A stretch of DNA of 51,145 nucleotides from Paenibacillus cymbidii (GCF_004764705.1 NZ_SHLX01000051.1:1-51145); one strand, 5' to 3'; shown: positions 1 to 8,026, counted from the first letter of the stretch. The notes: generated by a model from the letters alone, not told the origin. Numbers and translations: made by a program.

Positions 1-50
1 CCGCTATAGTAGTCATCGAGTAGGGTTCCTTTCTTGGTGACTTTGACCAT
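1..50 (-). CDS. Possible 5' end of a gene running off the left edge
   Basis: An ATG at 48-50 on the minus strand opens a frame (MVKVTKKGTLLDDYYS) that is still open at the edge. There is no clear ribosome binding site and I do not recognise the protein. A competing reading is that inverted repeats TAGGGT (21-26) and ACCCTA (60-65), followed by CTTTTTT on the plus strand, form a terminator for a gene left of the window. Bases 66-145 hold nothing else I can identify. Confidence 0.2.
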   Translation of the reverse strand, partial: MVKVTKKGTLLDDYYS

Positions 51-145
51 CCCGAGAATACCCTACTTTTTTGTTGCCTGGCTAGGCTCCAAATCTTGGT
101 TACACACACTATTGTACGTCATCGGCGGGCCGGGCGATAGGGGGC

Positions 146-173
146 AAATAGGCCATTTTTCATGGGCTATTTT
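146..173. repeat. Single intergenic hairpin of the AAATA/TATTT family
   Basis: Palindrome with arms AAATAGGCCAT and ATGGGCTATTT. It closely matches the fourth hairpin of the arrays at 15.2 and 20.1 kb (position 20125). The other three hairpins of the array are not present here; unrelated sequence lies to the left. Confidence 0.65.
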
Positions 174-184
174 GGTAGCCATGC

Positions 185-209
185 AAAAAAGCCCGCGAGT
201 TCCGCGAGC
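185..209 (-). terminator. Rho-independent terminator of the first PhyH gene
   Basis: On the minus strand a stem GCTCGCG / CGCGGGC with a 5-base loop is followed by six T, about 30 bp past the stop codon of the PhyH gene at 241-945. Confidence 0.75.
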
Positions 210-240
210 TTCTGTGTTCCCTCAAGCTTCCTATGATTGC

Positions 241-945
241 CTATTGACCGTAACCGGACAACAACACGCGATCTTCCAGCAATTTGCCCGTTTTGGCGTA
301 GCGGCAGCTGGCCGAAGCCACTTGAAACGCGTACGCCCGACGCGGGTTGTCGGTATGATTCTGTTTGCTGTGATGCAGCGTCTCGCGATGGAAGAAAACG
401 GCGTCGCCCGGCGCCATCGGGTCGCAAGGGATACCGTTCGCCGGTTCCGCCGCGCGGCGGTGTCCGTCCTCGCCGCCGATATCCGGCTGTCTGCCGTTCA
501 AGTGAGAACCGGGTGCGATCCACAAGCCGGCATTTTCCTGGGAAATATGATCAAGGGCAATGAATCCGTTCAGCATGTGGCCCAAAATGTGGGTGTACTG
601 GTTGTCCTGGTGCCATTCCAATCCTTTGCCGTGAGGCGCAACTACCGCATACATGCCGAGCCACAGCTTGACTTGTCCGCCCAGCACCGATTCGAATACG
701 CGCACGACTGTCGGATCCGTCAAAAATTGCGTGGTTTGCGGATAATTCGCCTGTTCCTTCGCGATGTCGGTGATGCCTTGGCTTTTCCACTTGCCGTCGC
801 CGCGTTCATTGGCATAGCTCACATATTCCGCGTTGATGGCGTCGACCGCTTCCTGCGTCAGAAATTGGCGGGCATAAAAATAACCTTCGCGATAAAATTG
901 TTCCACCATCGTTTCCGTAACGACAAACTGCGAGACCTTGTCCAT
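241..945 (-). CDS. Phytanoyl-CoA dioxygenase (PhyH) family protein
   Basis: Member of the Fe(II)/2-oxoglutarate-dependent oxygenase family PhyH, 234 aa, cytoplasmic. The 2-His-1-carboxylate iron site is visible: H112 and D114 in WHQD, and a distal His at 191/192 (HHSK). An Arg at 202/203 is placed to bind 2-oxoglutarate. The start ATG has GGAGGG at good spacing. The gene is divergent from an AraC regulator at 1110, the usual arrangement of a small regulated catabolic or biosynthetic unit. Two further PhyH genes in this window (21242, 32935) also sit beside AraC genes. The substrate cannot be read from the sequence. Confidence 0.88.
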   Translation of the reverse strand: MDKVSQFVVTETMVEQFYREGYFYARQFLTQEAVDAINAEYVSYANERGDGKWKSQGITDIAKEQANYPQTTQFLTDPTVVRVFESVLGGQVKLWLGMYAVVAPHGKGLEWHQDNQYTHILGHMLNGFIALDHISQENAGLWIAPGSHLNGRQPDIGGEDGHRRAAEPANGIPCDPMAPGDAVFFHRETLHHSKQNHTDNPRRAYAFQVASASCRYAKTGKLLEDRVLLSGYGQ

Positions 946-1109
946 TGTGCGCCCTCCTGCATGGTTTCAACTGTTCCAACCGGCGTTTGCTGCCGGCAAC
1001 GGCTTGCCAACCGCTTTCGGTTGTGCCGATCTTCTCCACCATACTAGCGGTTTTGGTTTTTGTTTGGTTGTGATAAACTTGCTCTATATTGCGGTTTCCG
1101 GGAGGGCAT

Positions 1110-1991
1110 ATGAAAAGAATCGCCATGCTGAACTTCGGAGGGCGCTCGTTCGAATTTCATTACCGGGCCAAATCGGAAGCGGTCGACCTGGACTTTTTCC
1201 ACGCCCATCAGGGGCTGGAGCTGCTGCTCATTCAAGAAGGGGTGGGACAGCTCATCCTTAATCAACAGCTGATTCCGCTGTGTGCCGGCACCTTGGTCGT
1301 CTTTCAGCCGTTTCAGCTCCACCGCGTCCGCATGCAAGCATCTTCCGTCACGTATGTACGCAGTATGACCGTATTTGATCCACATTTGCTGGATCGATAT
1401 ATAAAACCGTTTCCGCAGCTCGAGCAGTTTTACCATCATATTTGGAAAGAACAGCTGCCCGTCCAGACGTTCGAGCTGGGAGCATTCGCGGAGCGCTTCA
1501 ATGAGCTGTACGGCCAATTTGCCAAAAGCCTGCAAACCGAAACCGAACCGAACCTGCTGGAAAATTACATTTTGTTTCTGCTTGAGTTGTTTTCCTCGTT
1601 CCGCAAAGTGTATATGCAGCAAGCCCCGGGCACGCTGCCGCCCGCTTCCGGCCGCAAATTGGGCCATATCGAAGCGGCGATGGAATGGGTGGAGCGGCAT
1701 TTCCGCGAGCCGTTCGACCTGGAACGGCTGGCCGCGGAGCTTCATCTCACCACTTACCACCTCTCCCACCTGTTCAAAGAAAGCACCGGCTCCACCATCT
1801 CGGACTACGTGACGGCGCGCCGAATGAAGGAGGCTTGTTTGCTGCTGACTTCGACCGATCTGCCGATCAACCGGATCGCCTATCAGATTGGCCGATTCAG
1901 CACTTCCTACTTCTCCACCTTGTTCAAACGGCAAATGGACGTTACGCCGCGCGAATACCGCGAGCAAATCAACGACGCGACCTATCGTTAA
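1110..1991 (+). CDS. AraC family transcriptional regulator
   Basis: A 293-aa protein with an N-terminal cupin-like sensing domain (about residues 1-130, motif FHAHQGLELLLI) and two C-terminal helix-turn-helix motifs (about 190-290, ending in the AraC signature FSTLFKRQMDVTPREYR). I chose ATG 1110 because GGGAGGG lies just upstream; a TTG in frame at 1089 has no such site. It is divergent from the PhyH gene at 241-945, its likely target. It ends about 40 bp from the convergent PhnD-like gene. Confidence 0.9.
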   Translation: MKRIAMLNFGGRSFEFHYRAKSEAVDLDFFHAHQGLELLLIQEGVGQLILNQQLIPLCAGTLVVFQPFQLHRVRMQASSVTYVRSMTVFDPHLLDRYIKPFPQLEQFYHHIWKEQLPVQTFELGAFAERFNELYGQFAKSLQTETEPNLLENYILFLLELFSSFRKVYMQQAPGTLPPASGRKLGHIEAAMEWVERHFREPFDLERLAAELHLTTYHLSHLFKESTGSTISDYVTARRMKEACLLLTSTDLPINRIAYQIGRFSTSYFSTLFKRQMDVTPREYREQINDATYR

Positions 1992-2033
1992 CACCGTCAA
2001 TTGCCTTATTGGGGAAACAGCCCCTATCGCTGC

Positions 2034-2858
2034 TTAAAGCTTCTGGTCTTCGAGCGCTTCGAACAGCACCCGGTAGCCGTCGAGCCCGGCGCCTTCGGCG
2101 CGCACCCATTCGTTTAAGCCTTCCATCTCCATCATCCTGCGAATATCCGGTACGGTCGGATCCATCGCGAACAGCAGGTCCGCAAACCGCCGCGCCTTGT
2201 CTTCGTCGAAGTCGGGCATGGCGGTGAAGTTGCAGTGGCTGTATCCCGGCGAAGTCCAGGTGGCCCGAATGTCGTCCGTATTCACTTGCCCCTGCTCGAG
2301 CAGTCGAATCCACGTCGACTCGCCGATCGCCCCGGCATCCGCTTCGCCCGTCTTCAGCGCGCGGACGACCTCCAACTCGCTCGTGCCGGTATCGCCGTGT
2401 TTGCCTACGTCGAGATTGTATCGCAGCAGCGTCAGGTCGGTTTCCGGATCGACGCCGCTCGCCTTCACGTAGTGATACGGCAGAATGGCGGCCTGGCCGG
2501 AATCCGCGCTGCCGAGGGCGAGCCGTTTCCCCTTGAGATCGGCAAGCGTTTCGATGCCTTTGTCCGTGCGGGCGATAATTTTCGACGTGAAGCCGATGTC
2601 CGTGTCGCGCATGGCCAGCACTTTGGCTTTGCCCTCCAGCAGCCGCTGGATGCGTACATAAGCGATATTGGTGTTCCAGGCAATGTCGATAAACCCGTTC
2701 AGCAGCGATTCGACTTGCGCTTCGTAATTGGAGAACAGCACATAGTCGAGCGGAAAATCATGGCTGCGGTAGTAGTCGCGGATGATGTCCCAAATCGGGA
2801 TGACTTTCGGATCGTAGGCGACCGCTCCGATCATGAGCACCTTTCTGTTCGTCGGCAT
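2034..2858 (-). CDS. PhnD-like substrate-binding fold protein, apparently cytoplasmic
   Basis: A 274-aa protein of the phosphate/phosphonate ABC transporter substrate-binding family (COG3221), recognisable by the two-lobe pattern NGFIDIAWNTN, DLKGKRLALGSADSG and LKTGEADAGAIGE. It has no signal peptide and no lipobox: the N-terminus is MPTNRKVLMIGAV, with a good AGGAG site before the ATG. There are no permease or ATPase genes nearby. It is the last gene of a minus-strand series, 35 bp after the acyl-CoA-dehydrogenase-like gene. A role as an intracellular ligand-binding or catalytic protein is inferred; an export role seems unlikely. Confidence 0.8.
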   Translation of the reverse strand: MPTNRKVLMIGAVAYDPKVIPIWDIIRDYYRSHDFPLDYVLFSNYEAQVESLLNGFIDIAWNTNIAYVRIQRLLEGKAKVLAMRDTDIGFTSKIIARTDKGIETLADLKGKRLALGSADSGQAAILPYHYVKASGVDPETDLTLLRYNLDVGKHGDTGTSELEVVRALKTGEADAGAIGESTWIRLLEQGQVNTDDIRATWTSPGYSHCNFTAMPDFDEDKARRFADLLFAMDPTVPDIRRMMEMEGLNEWVRAEGAGLDGYRVLFEALEDQKL

Positions 2859-2893
2859 AACAAGTCATTCTCCTCTCCTCAGTGGGCTTCAAA

Positions 2894-4021
2894 TTAAAAC
2901 AACGGCACGCCGGCAACCGACTTGCCGATCCATTCCTTGAGCACTTCCGTCGTCGGAGCCATAACCGCGCCGGCACGGGCGTCGCGCAAATACCGTTCCG
3001 TCGGCAGCGCCTTCGTATAACCTTGGCCGCCGCACACTTGCATGGCAATATTGGTCACCCGGATCGCCTGCTCGGATGCCTGCACCTTGGACTGCATCAC
3101 GTGCAGAATGGCGTCTGCGTCGCCGCGCACCGCCTTTGCCGCCGCGTTGCTGACGAACAACGAGGCCGACTCGACGCCGCCGAACATGTCGGACAAGTAG
3201 AACTGGATCGCCTGCAGCTCCGCCAGGCCGCGACCGTCCGCATACTTGCGGGTCTGAGCGTGGCGCAGCGCCGTTTCGTACGCGCCGCGGGCGATCCCGG
3301 CATTGACGCCGGCCACGCCGAGAATGAACGTAGGCGCAACGACCTGGAACACGAGACCCATGCCGTCGCCTTCCGCGCCAACCAGTTGCCCCGCGGACAC
3401 CTTGACCCGCTCAAGGAACAACGCGATACTGTTGTTGCCGCTCAGGCCGATGCCGTCCCATACGCCATCGAAACGAAGCCCGGGCGCATCGGTGTCGACA
3501 ATGAACATGTCGGTCCCAAGCCCGGGAGACGACGCATTGGCAATGACGATGACAAAATCCGCCTCGTCGCCGTTCGTCACGAAGCTCTTCTTGCCGTTCA
3601 GCACGAACTGGCCGGCTTCCGGCTCGGCCTTGATCTCCGGCGCATAGAAGTGAGCGCCGGTGCCGGTTTCGCTGAACGCCAGCGTCCCCAGCTTCTCGCC
3701 GCGGGCGATCGGCCGCAAGTACCGCTCCTGCTGCTCGGGCGTTGCTTTGGCGGCTACGACCGCCGTCGCGCAGTTATGCATGAGAAAACACATCGCAGTC
3801 GAACCGCAAGCGGCGGCGATCGTTTCGGTAACCGCGGACAAATCCGCCAGATTGCCGCCAAGCCCGCCCAACTCCTTCGGCACCAGCAGGCCAAACAGCC
3901 CCGCCTTGCCGAGCGCCTGCATCGATTCCTTGGGGTAGCGGCGTTCGGCATCGACGGCTGCGGCCGCCGGGGCGATTACCTCGGCTGTAATTTGACGAGT
4001 CAGTTCCAAAATAACGGACAT
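2894..4021 (-). CDS. Acyl-CoA dehydrogenase-like flavoprotein lacking the usual catalytic Glu
   Basis: A 375-aa protein with the full acyl-CoA dehydrogenase fold: N-terminal helices, the TLAFSETGTGAH flavin-binding strand region and a C-terminal helical domain with QVCGGQGY. Start ATG 4021 is preceded by AGGAGG; the frame also contains an earlier start without a site. In short- and medium-chain dehydrogenases the C-terminal motif YEGT(S)EI carries the base. Here the equivalent is VMAPTTEV (about 353-360), so Glu is replaced by Ala355. It may use another base, or be a flavin monooxygenase-like member of the superfamily. It lies between the TusA/diiron gene and the PhnD-like gene. Confidence 0.85.
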   Translation of the reverse strand: MSVILELTRQITAEVIAPAAAAVDAERRYPKESMQALGKAGLFGLLVPKELGGLGGNLADLSAVTETIAAACGSTAMCFLMHNCATAVVAAKATPEQQERYLRPIARGEKLGTLAFSETGTGAHFYAPEIKAEPEAGQFVLNGKKSFVTNGDEADFVIVIANASSPGLGTDMFIVDTDAPGLRFDGVWDGIGLSGNNSIALFLERVKVSAGQLVGAEGDGMGLVFQVVAPTFILGVAGVNAGIARGAYETALRHAQTRKYADGRGLAELQAIQFYLSDMFGGVESASLFVSNAAAKAVRGDADAILHVMQSKVQASEQAIRVTNIAMQVCGGQGYTKALPTERYLRDARAGAVMAPTTEVLKEWIGKSVAGVPLF

Positions 4022-4054
4022 GAAAAATCCTCCTCTATGTACGAATGGGGCCAA

Positions 4055-5365
4055 TCACATAAAATTCGGGGTATGCGTGCGGGAAATCGTTTCGGCGGTA
4101 TCCCGCTCCAGCCCGATCTGCAGCAGCCGCTGCATGCGGTGCTCGTGCATGACGACCTTCAGCTTGCGCACAAGGGCAAAGCCGCGCTTAAGCTGCTCCG
4201 GCTTGCGGCCGCCGCCGGCCAAGATCGCCAGCGCTTCCATCAGATGCGAGTTTTCCCCCGCGCCGGCCGCGTCCAAATATTCGTTGCGTTCGTTCGCCGC
4301 GTCGACAAGCGCTTGAACCATGCCGGAATGGCATTCGATGATGTGGCGGACATGGCCGATGCCGTAGGCGACATGACGGCCCTCGTCGATTTTGGCCAGG
4401 GCGACGATTTGACGGGTGACCGGGTCCGGGGCATGCTCTTCGATGAACGTCAGCAAATCGAGGAAAGTTCCTTCCCCCAGCACATGCAGAAGAAAGGACG
4501 ATTTGAAGTAGTCCTCCTGGATGAACAAGCTGTGCAGCGACCGTTCGGTCAGCGCGGAGGAATATTGCAGTCCGCCTCCCCCCGCCAGCGCCCGCTTCGT
4601 GAACGCCTCGATGTGGCGCGACTCGTCCTGGATCAGCGTGGACAAATACATCAGCGCTTCAATATAGTGCGGGCTGATCTGCGCCATGAACTTGGCGGGG
4701 ATGTACAGAGCCGAATATTCGTTCTCCGCAAGAAACGTCATGATTTGGCAAACGGCCCATTCCATCTCCTCGGGCAGCGCCGGCAGTTCGTTCCAGGCGA
4801 TGTCGGTCGAGGCGTTCCACTGTTTCTCTTTGGCTTGTTCGTACAGATCCAGCAAATTGCCGGACCAGACGTCGTCCTTGCGGTTAAGACCGAAGCCGAA
4901 GTCGGGCACGCCCGGCTCGGCGACCGCGCCGCGCGGCACGAAGCCGACATAGGCCGGCGCCTGCTCGCGCAGTTCGCCGACCCTTCCCTCGAACCAGTCG
5001 CGGATGTCCAGCCGGCCGTCCTTGCGCAGCGGCAGCTTGATGCCCCAGTCGGGCTGTTCGAGCTCCTTGACGGGATTGTTCCGGATCAGGAAGCGGTAAT
5101 GGTCTCCCCCATCCAGCGCCATCACGAACGTATGCCGGTTCAACCGGCACCAGCTCTGCAGATCGTGTTTGATATGGCTGCCGGAGCCGATGACCTCGAG
5201 CAACTGCCCCTGCTTCATGCGCTGCAGCGCATTTTTCACCAGCAGGAACAGGTCCGGTCCGACCGGAATGTCGCCGACATCGAGCTGCCTCGCTGGCGTC
5301 AGGCCGTGCACGTCCACTTGGTCTTCCGTAGGCTTGTTGTTAATCGCCGCTCTCTCCGTTTCCAA
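4055..5365 (-). CDS. Fusion of a TusA-like domain and a diiron-carboxylate oxygenase-like domain
   Basis: A 436-aa protein. Residues about 15-85 resemble the sulfur carrier TusA (GPDLFLLVKNAL, GQLLEV, HDLQSWC), but the CPxP motif that holds the reactive Cys reads GPDL. Residues about 195-345 contain two half-sites of a ferritin/R2-type diiron centre: E216 with D247-E248-S-R-H251, and E298 with D327-E328-G-R-H331. These spacings match the EX(28-37)DEXXH signature of diiron oxygenases such as AurF. The start is uncertain: TTG 5365 lacks a good ribosome site and a GTG further in is possible. Followed at 33 bp by the acyl-CoA-dehydrogenase-like gene. Function unknown. Confidence 0.72.
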   Translation of the reverse strand: METERAAINNKPTEDQVDVHGLTPARQLDVGDIPVGPDLFLLVKNALQRMKQGQLLEVIGSGSHIKHDLQSWCRLNRHTFVMALDGGDHYRFLIRNNPVKELEQPDWGIKLPLRKDGRLDIRDWFEGRVGELREQAPAYVGFVPRGAVAEPGVPDFGFGLNRKDDVWSGNLLDLYEQAKEKQWNASTDIAWNELPALPEEMEWAVCQIMTFLAENEYSALYIPAKFMAQISPHYIEALMYLSTLIQDESRHIEAFTKRALAGGGGLQYSSALTERSLHSLFIQEDYFKSSFLLHVLGEGTFLDLLTFIEEHAPDPVTRQIVALAKIDEGRHVAYGIGHVRHIIECHSGMVQALVDAANERNEYLDAAGAGENSHLMEALAILAGGGRKPEQLKRGFALVRKLKVVMHEHRMQRLLQIGLERDTAETISRTHTPNFM

Positions 5366-5439
5366 TCAAATCGGGGACACGAATCGAAAATGCCCAGAAC
5401 GATTATATCACGACAGTGCGGCACATTCGACCGGGGAGA

Positions 5440-6363
5440 TCAAGGTTTCGACTGCCAGGCCTCCAGATTCAGCTCGTTGTTGATGGCCGCGGCGGCAACG
5501 GAGCCTTTCGCGGCGGCGGCAATGGCCTGGTGCATGCGCGATGCCGCGTCTCCGGCGCTGTAAACGCCCGGGACGCTCGTTTTCCCGAGCTCGTCGACCT
5601 CAACCGTTCCGGTTTCAGCGATGCGGCATCCGAGCGCTTGCGGCAAGCCCGACCCGAGCGCAAGATCCGGCTTGAAAAAGATGCCCCGGCACGGAATCGC
5701 CGTCCCGTCTTCGAGCACCACTTGCCGCACGATGCCGTTGTCGGAGTCGATCGAGCGGATCGGCGATTCGTGCAGCGGCACCCGGTGGCGCCGGAGTTCG
5801 TCGCGATAGGCATCCGTCAACCCGTCGGGACCGTTCGTGCAAATGGCGAACCGGGACGTCCACCCGGAAATAATCGGCGCAAAATGCGCCAATTCCGCGC
5901 CTTTGTTGATAATCACCAGCGGCTCGTCCCGCAGTTCCCAGCCATCGCAATACGGGCATACGAAGGCGCTGCTCCCGTACACCTCCGCCAGTCCCGGAAT
6001 CGACAGCGGCCGATCTTTCATGCCGACGGCGAACAGCAGCTTTTTGCAGGCGATTGTGCCGCCTTGTACGGTCGTGATTTGAAAATGGCCGTCGGAACCC
6101 GCAATCGTTGCTGCGGCGTCCGCAACAATCGTCACCGCCGGATACGCGCCGAGCTCCTCATGCGCCAGTCGCCGAAACTCGGAAGGGCTTACGCCGTCGC
6201 GAGTAAGAAACCCGTGCGTTTCGTGCGTTACCGCATTGCGGGGACGGCCTTCGTCGATTACCGCAACCCGCTTTCTCGCCCTGCCGAGCACAAGCGCGGC
6301 GTTTAACCCCGCCGGGCCGCCGCCGATAATCGCCACATCGAATGACCGAATGGTTGTTGTCAT
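5440..6363 (-). CDS. Thioredoxin-reductase-like NAD(P)/FAD-dependent oxidoreductase
   Basis: A 307-aa class II pyridine nucleotide-disulfide oxidoreductase. The FAD dinucleotide motif GGGPAGL is at 14-20, the redox pair is C136-P-Y-C139 followed by DG, and the C-terminal FAD motif GVYSAGDAA is present. The CPYCDGWE variant is typical of TrxR-like proteins whose partner is not always thioredoxin. GGAGGTG precedes the ATG. It follows the Rrf2 gene by 55 bp, and that gap carries a copy of the putative Rrf2 operator. The TusA/diiron gene follows after 74 bp, so all five genes may be one regulon. Confidence 0.88.
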   Translation of the reverse strand: MTTTIRSFDVAIIGGGPAGLNAALVLGRARKRVAVIDEGRPRNAVTHETHGFLTRDGVSPSEFRRLAHEELGAYPAVTIVADAAATIAGSDGHFQITTVQGGTIACKKLLFAVGMKDRPLSIPGLAEVYGSSAFVCPYCDGWELRDEPLVIINKGAELAHFAPIISGWTSRFAICTNGPDGLTDAYRDELRRHRVPLHESPIRSIDSDNGIVRQVVLEDGTAIPCRGIFFKPDLALGSGLPQALGCRIAETGTVEVDELGKTSVPGVYSAGDAASRMHQAIAAAAKGSVAAAAINNELNLEAWQSKP

Positions 6364-6380
6364 TTCTCAAGCACCTCCAC

Positions 6381-6404
6381 AGATCTATAATATCCACATT
6401 TAAA
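6381..6404 (-). promoter_or_regulatory. Putative Rrf2 operator in front of the TrxR-like gene
   Basis: The core AGATCTATAATATCC (6381-6395), followed by ACATTTAAA, matches the site at 6945-6968 in 12 of 15 core positions, and the AT-rich flank is shared. It lies 18 bp upstream of the ATG. An Rrf2-type dyad (GAT...ATC arms) is visible. The assignment is inferred from the repeat and its position. Confidence 0.55.
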
Positions 6405-6418
6405 GCGCAAGAAGCGGT

Positions 6419-6910
6419 TCACTTCTTGTTTCCTTCCTGGCTGCAGCGTTGGGTTGCCTCGTCGAGCACCGTCTGAATCGTATGTTCCTGCAAGTAGCGA
6501 TGCAATTGCCGCTCCGCGCCGAACATCACCTTTTCGATCAAACATTCGCCGTTGCCCCGTCTAGGCCGTTGCCGCTCGTGTTGCTCCTTCGCCGGTTCGG
6601 TCAGCATGTGGTGCTGCTGCGACTCCGTATTCGAGCATACGAACATCGTTTGTCTGCCTTCAATCGCCTGAATCACATCGAGAAACGTAATTTGTTCGGC
6701 CGGCCGCGCAAGCTCGTAGCCGCCGTTTACCCCGGGCATGGCGCGGACGATGCCATCCTGGCGCAGCTTGGACATGATTTTGGACAAATAACTTTCGGAT
6801 ACGCCGAGCGTTGCGGCCAATTCCTTGATGCCGACATTGTTGCGACGCTCCGCAAGGCCCAAGTGAAGCAAAGCGTGCAGGGCGTAATCGGTGCTTTTGG
6901 AAAATTGCAA
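6419..6910 (-). CDS. Rrf2 family transcriptional regulator
   Basis: A 163-aa protein with the N-terminal winged helix of the Rrf2 family (KSTDYALHALLHL, then VSESYLSKIMSKLRQDGIV and the wing GVNGGYELARP). Family members such as IscR, NsrR and CymR sense Fe-S clusters, NO or cysteine status. Three Cys follow the wing (FVCSN, GECLI, RCSQE), but their spacing differs from the CX5CX5C of IscR, so a cluster is possible but not evident. TTG start at 6910 with GGGGGAGAGG upstream. The long His/Gln/Arg-rich stretch after residue 95 is unusual. It probably controls itself and the TrxR-like gene. Confidence 0.88.
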   Translation of the reverse strand: MQFSKSTDYALHALLHLGLAERRNNVGIKELAATLGVSESYLSKIMSKLRQDGIVRAMPGVNGGYELARPAEQITFLDVIQAIEGRQTMFVCSNTESQQHHMLTEPAKEQHERQRPRRGNGECLIEKVMFGAERQLHRYLQEHTIQTVLDEATQRCSQEGNKK

Positions 6911-6944
6911 ACGCCTCTCCCCCGCTCCTTAATGGACATATTGC

Positions 6945-6968
6945 GGATCTGTAGTATCCATATTAAAC
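6945..6968 (-). promoter_or_regulatory. Putative Rrf2 autoregulatory operator
   Basis: The core GGATCTGTAGTATCC (6945-6959) has GGAT/ATCC dyad arms and a following ATATTAAA, and is repeated at 6381-6404. It lies 35 bp upstream of the Rrf2 start codon, where it would overlap the -10 region. Confidence 0.55.
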
Positions 6969-7122
6969 GATTCGCCGCCGCTTTGCAATGGCAAGCCGGG
7001 ATCCCTGCGTTTCGAAGAAACGAAGCCGCCTTGCGCAACGATATGCACGCTATTTGCAGAAGCAGATTCCGCTTTGTATTCCGGTGCGGTTGCTTTATGA
7101 TGGAAAGTAGTCGGAGGTGATC

Positions 7123-7758
7123 GTGATCGACAAAATCAAAGTCATGCTGGTGGAAGACGATATCGAATGGCAGCGCGGCATTGCCGATTACCTGGGCGAT
7201 CATCCGCGGATCGACTTCGTATGCTGCGTCGCCAGCCGCAAGGAATGCCGGGCTGCGCTGCAACGCGTTGCAATCGACGTCGTCCTGATGGACATTATGC
7301 TTGGCGAACAGTCCGGCAACGGGCTGGATGCCGCCCTGGACATTGCAGGCGAGCATCCCGCGGTCCAAGTCATCATCCTCAGCTCGATCGACAATGACGA
7401 TGAGCTGTTCTACGAAGCGTTCCTGGGCGGTGCGTACGACTTCGTTTACAAGAACGATTTCGAACAGTTGCCCCGAGTCATCGTCGAATCGGTAGAGAAC
7501 GAAACGTCCAAGTACGGGAGCCGCTTGCGCAAGCTTGTATTCGACAGGAAAAAAGATCTGCTTACCGCGGGCGATGTCGAGCTGTTGCGGCACATAGCGC
7601 AGGGACGAACCCAGCAGGAAATTTCGCTCCTGAACAACGTCAGCTTGGCTGCCGTGAAGAAGCAGGTCGGCAGACTGCTGGAGAAGTTCGATTGGTCCGG
7701 ATCAAGCAAGGAGTTGGCCGACAAATGCCTGAAGTGGGGCCTGATCGAAAAAAAATGA
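7123..7758 (+). CDS. NarL/LuxR-type response regulator
   Basis: A 211-aa protein. The receiver domain (about 1-125) has acidic pocket residues E11-D12-D13, phosphoacceptor D57 (VVLMDIML) and K110 (FVYKND). The C-terminal domain (about 145-200) is LuxR-like (LTAGDVELLRHIAQGRTQQEIS), somewhat divergent in its recognition helix. GTG 7123 is preferred because GGAGGTGA ends just before it; the GTG at 7117 lies inside that site. It precedes two histidine kinases on the same strand and is their likely partner. This layout is similar to the ComA/ComP pair. Confidence 0.88.
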   Translation: MIDKIKVMLVEDDIEWQRGIADYLGDHPRIDFVCCVASRKECRAALQRVAIDVVLMDIMLGEQSGNGLDAALDIAGEHPAVQVIILSSIDNDDELFYEAFLGGAYDFVYKNDFEQLPRVIVESVENETSKYGSRLRKLVFDRKKDLLTAGDVELLRHIAQGRTQQEISLLNNVSLAAVKKQVGRLLEKFDWSGSSKELADKCLKWGLIEKK

Positions 7759-7874
7759 AGTGCCGGTAGACAAAATATTGTCCACTAGCCGAACTCGAGT
7801 CTCAGGCGGTAGGATATACCTATCAGGGCAAACGACAAGGAACTTTAGCCCTACCGGAGCGTGATGCGATCGAC

Positions 7875-7997
7875 ATGCCATACTACTACTATAAAGAAAT
7901 ATGGACGCCGCTTAAATTGATCGGAATCAGCATTTTTAAAGATGAAGAGAATCGGATCTGGTACAAAATATTTCGTTTCAAGCGCAGACAGCTGTAA
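7875..7997 (+). CDS. Possible 40-aa small protein between response regulator and kinase
   Basis: ATG 7875 to TAA 7997 encodes a Tyr-, Trp- and Lys/Arg-rich peptide, starting MPYYYYKEIWTPLK and ending IFRFKRRQL. It ends 30 bp before a strong terminator, so it would sit at the 3' end of the response-regulator transcript. The only GGAG is 15 bp upstream, which is long, so translation is uncertain. I recognise no family. A peptide signal or regulator of the adjacent kinase is conceivable but not shown. Confidence 0.35.
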   Translation: MPYYYYKEIWTPLKLIGISIFKDEENRIWYKIFRFKRRQL

Positions 7998-8026
7998 AAT
8001 ACGCCTCCATCGGGCTTTCGTCTTCT

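Noticed and set aside
2882..5563. 893-codon open frame on the plus strand
   Set aside because: It is antisense to the ACAD-like and TusA/diiron genes, which have clear domains and ribosome sites. Long antisense frames are common in GC-rich DNA.
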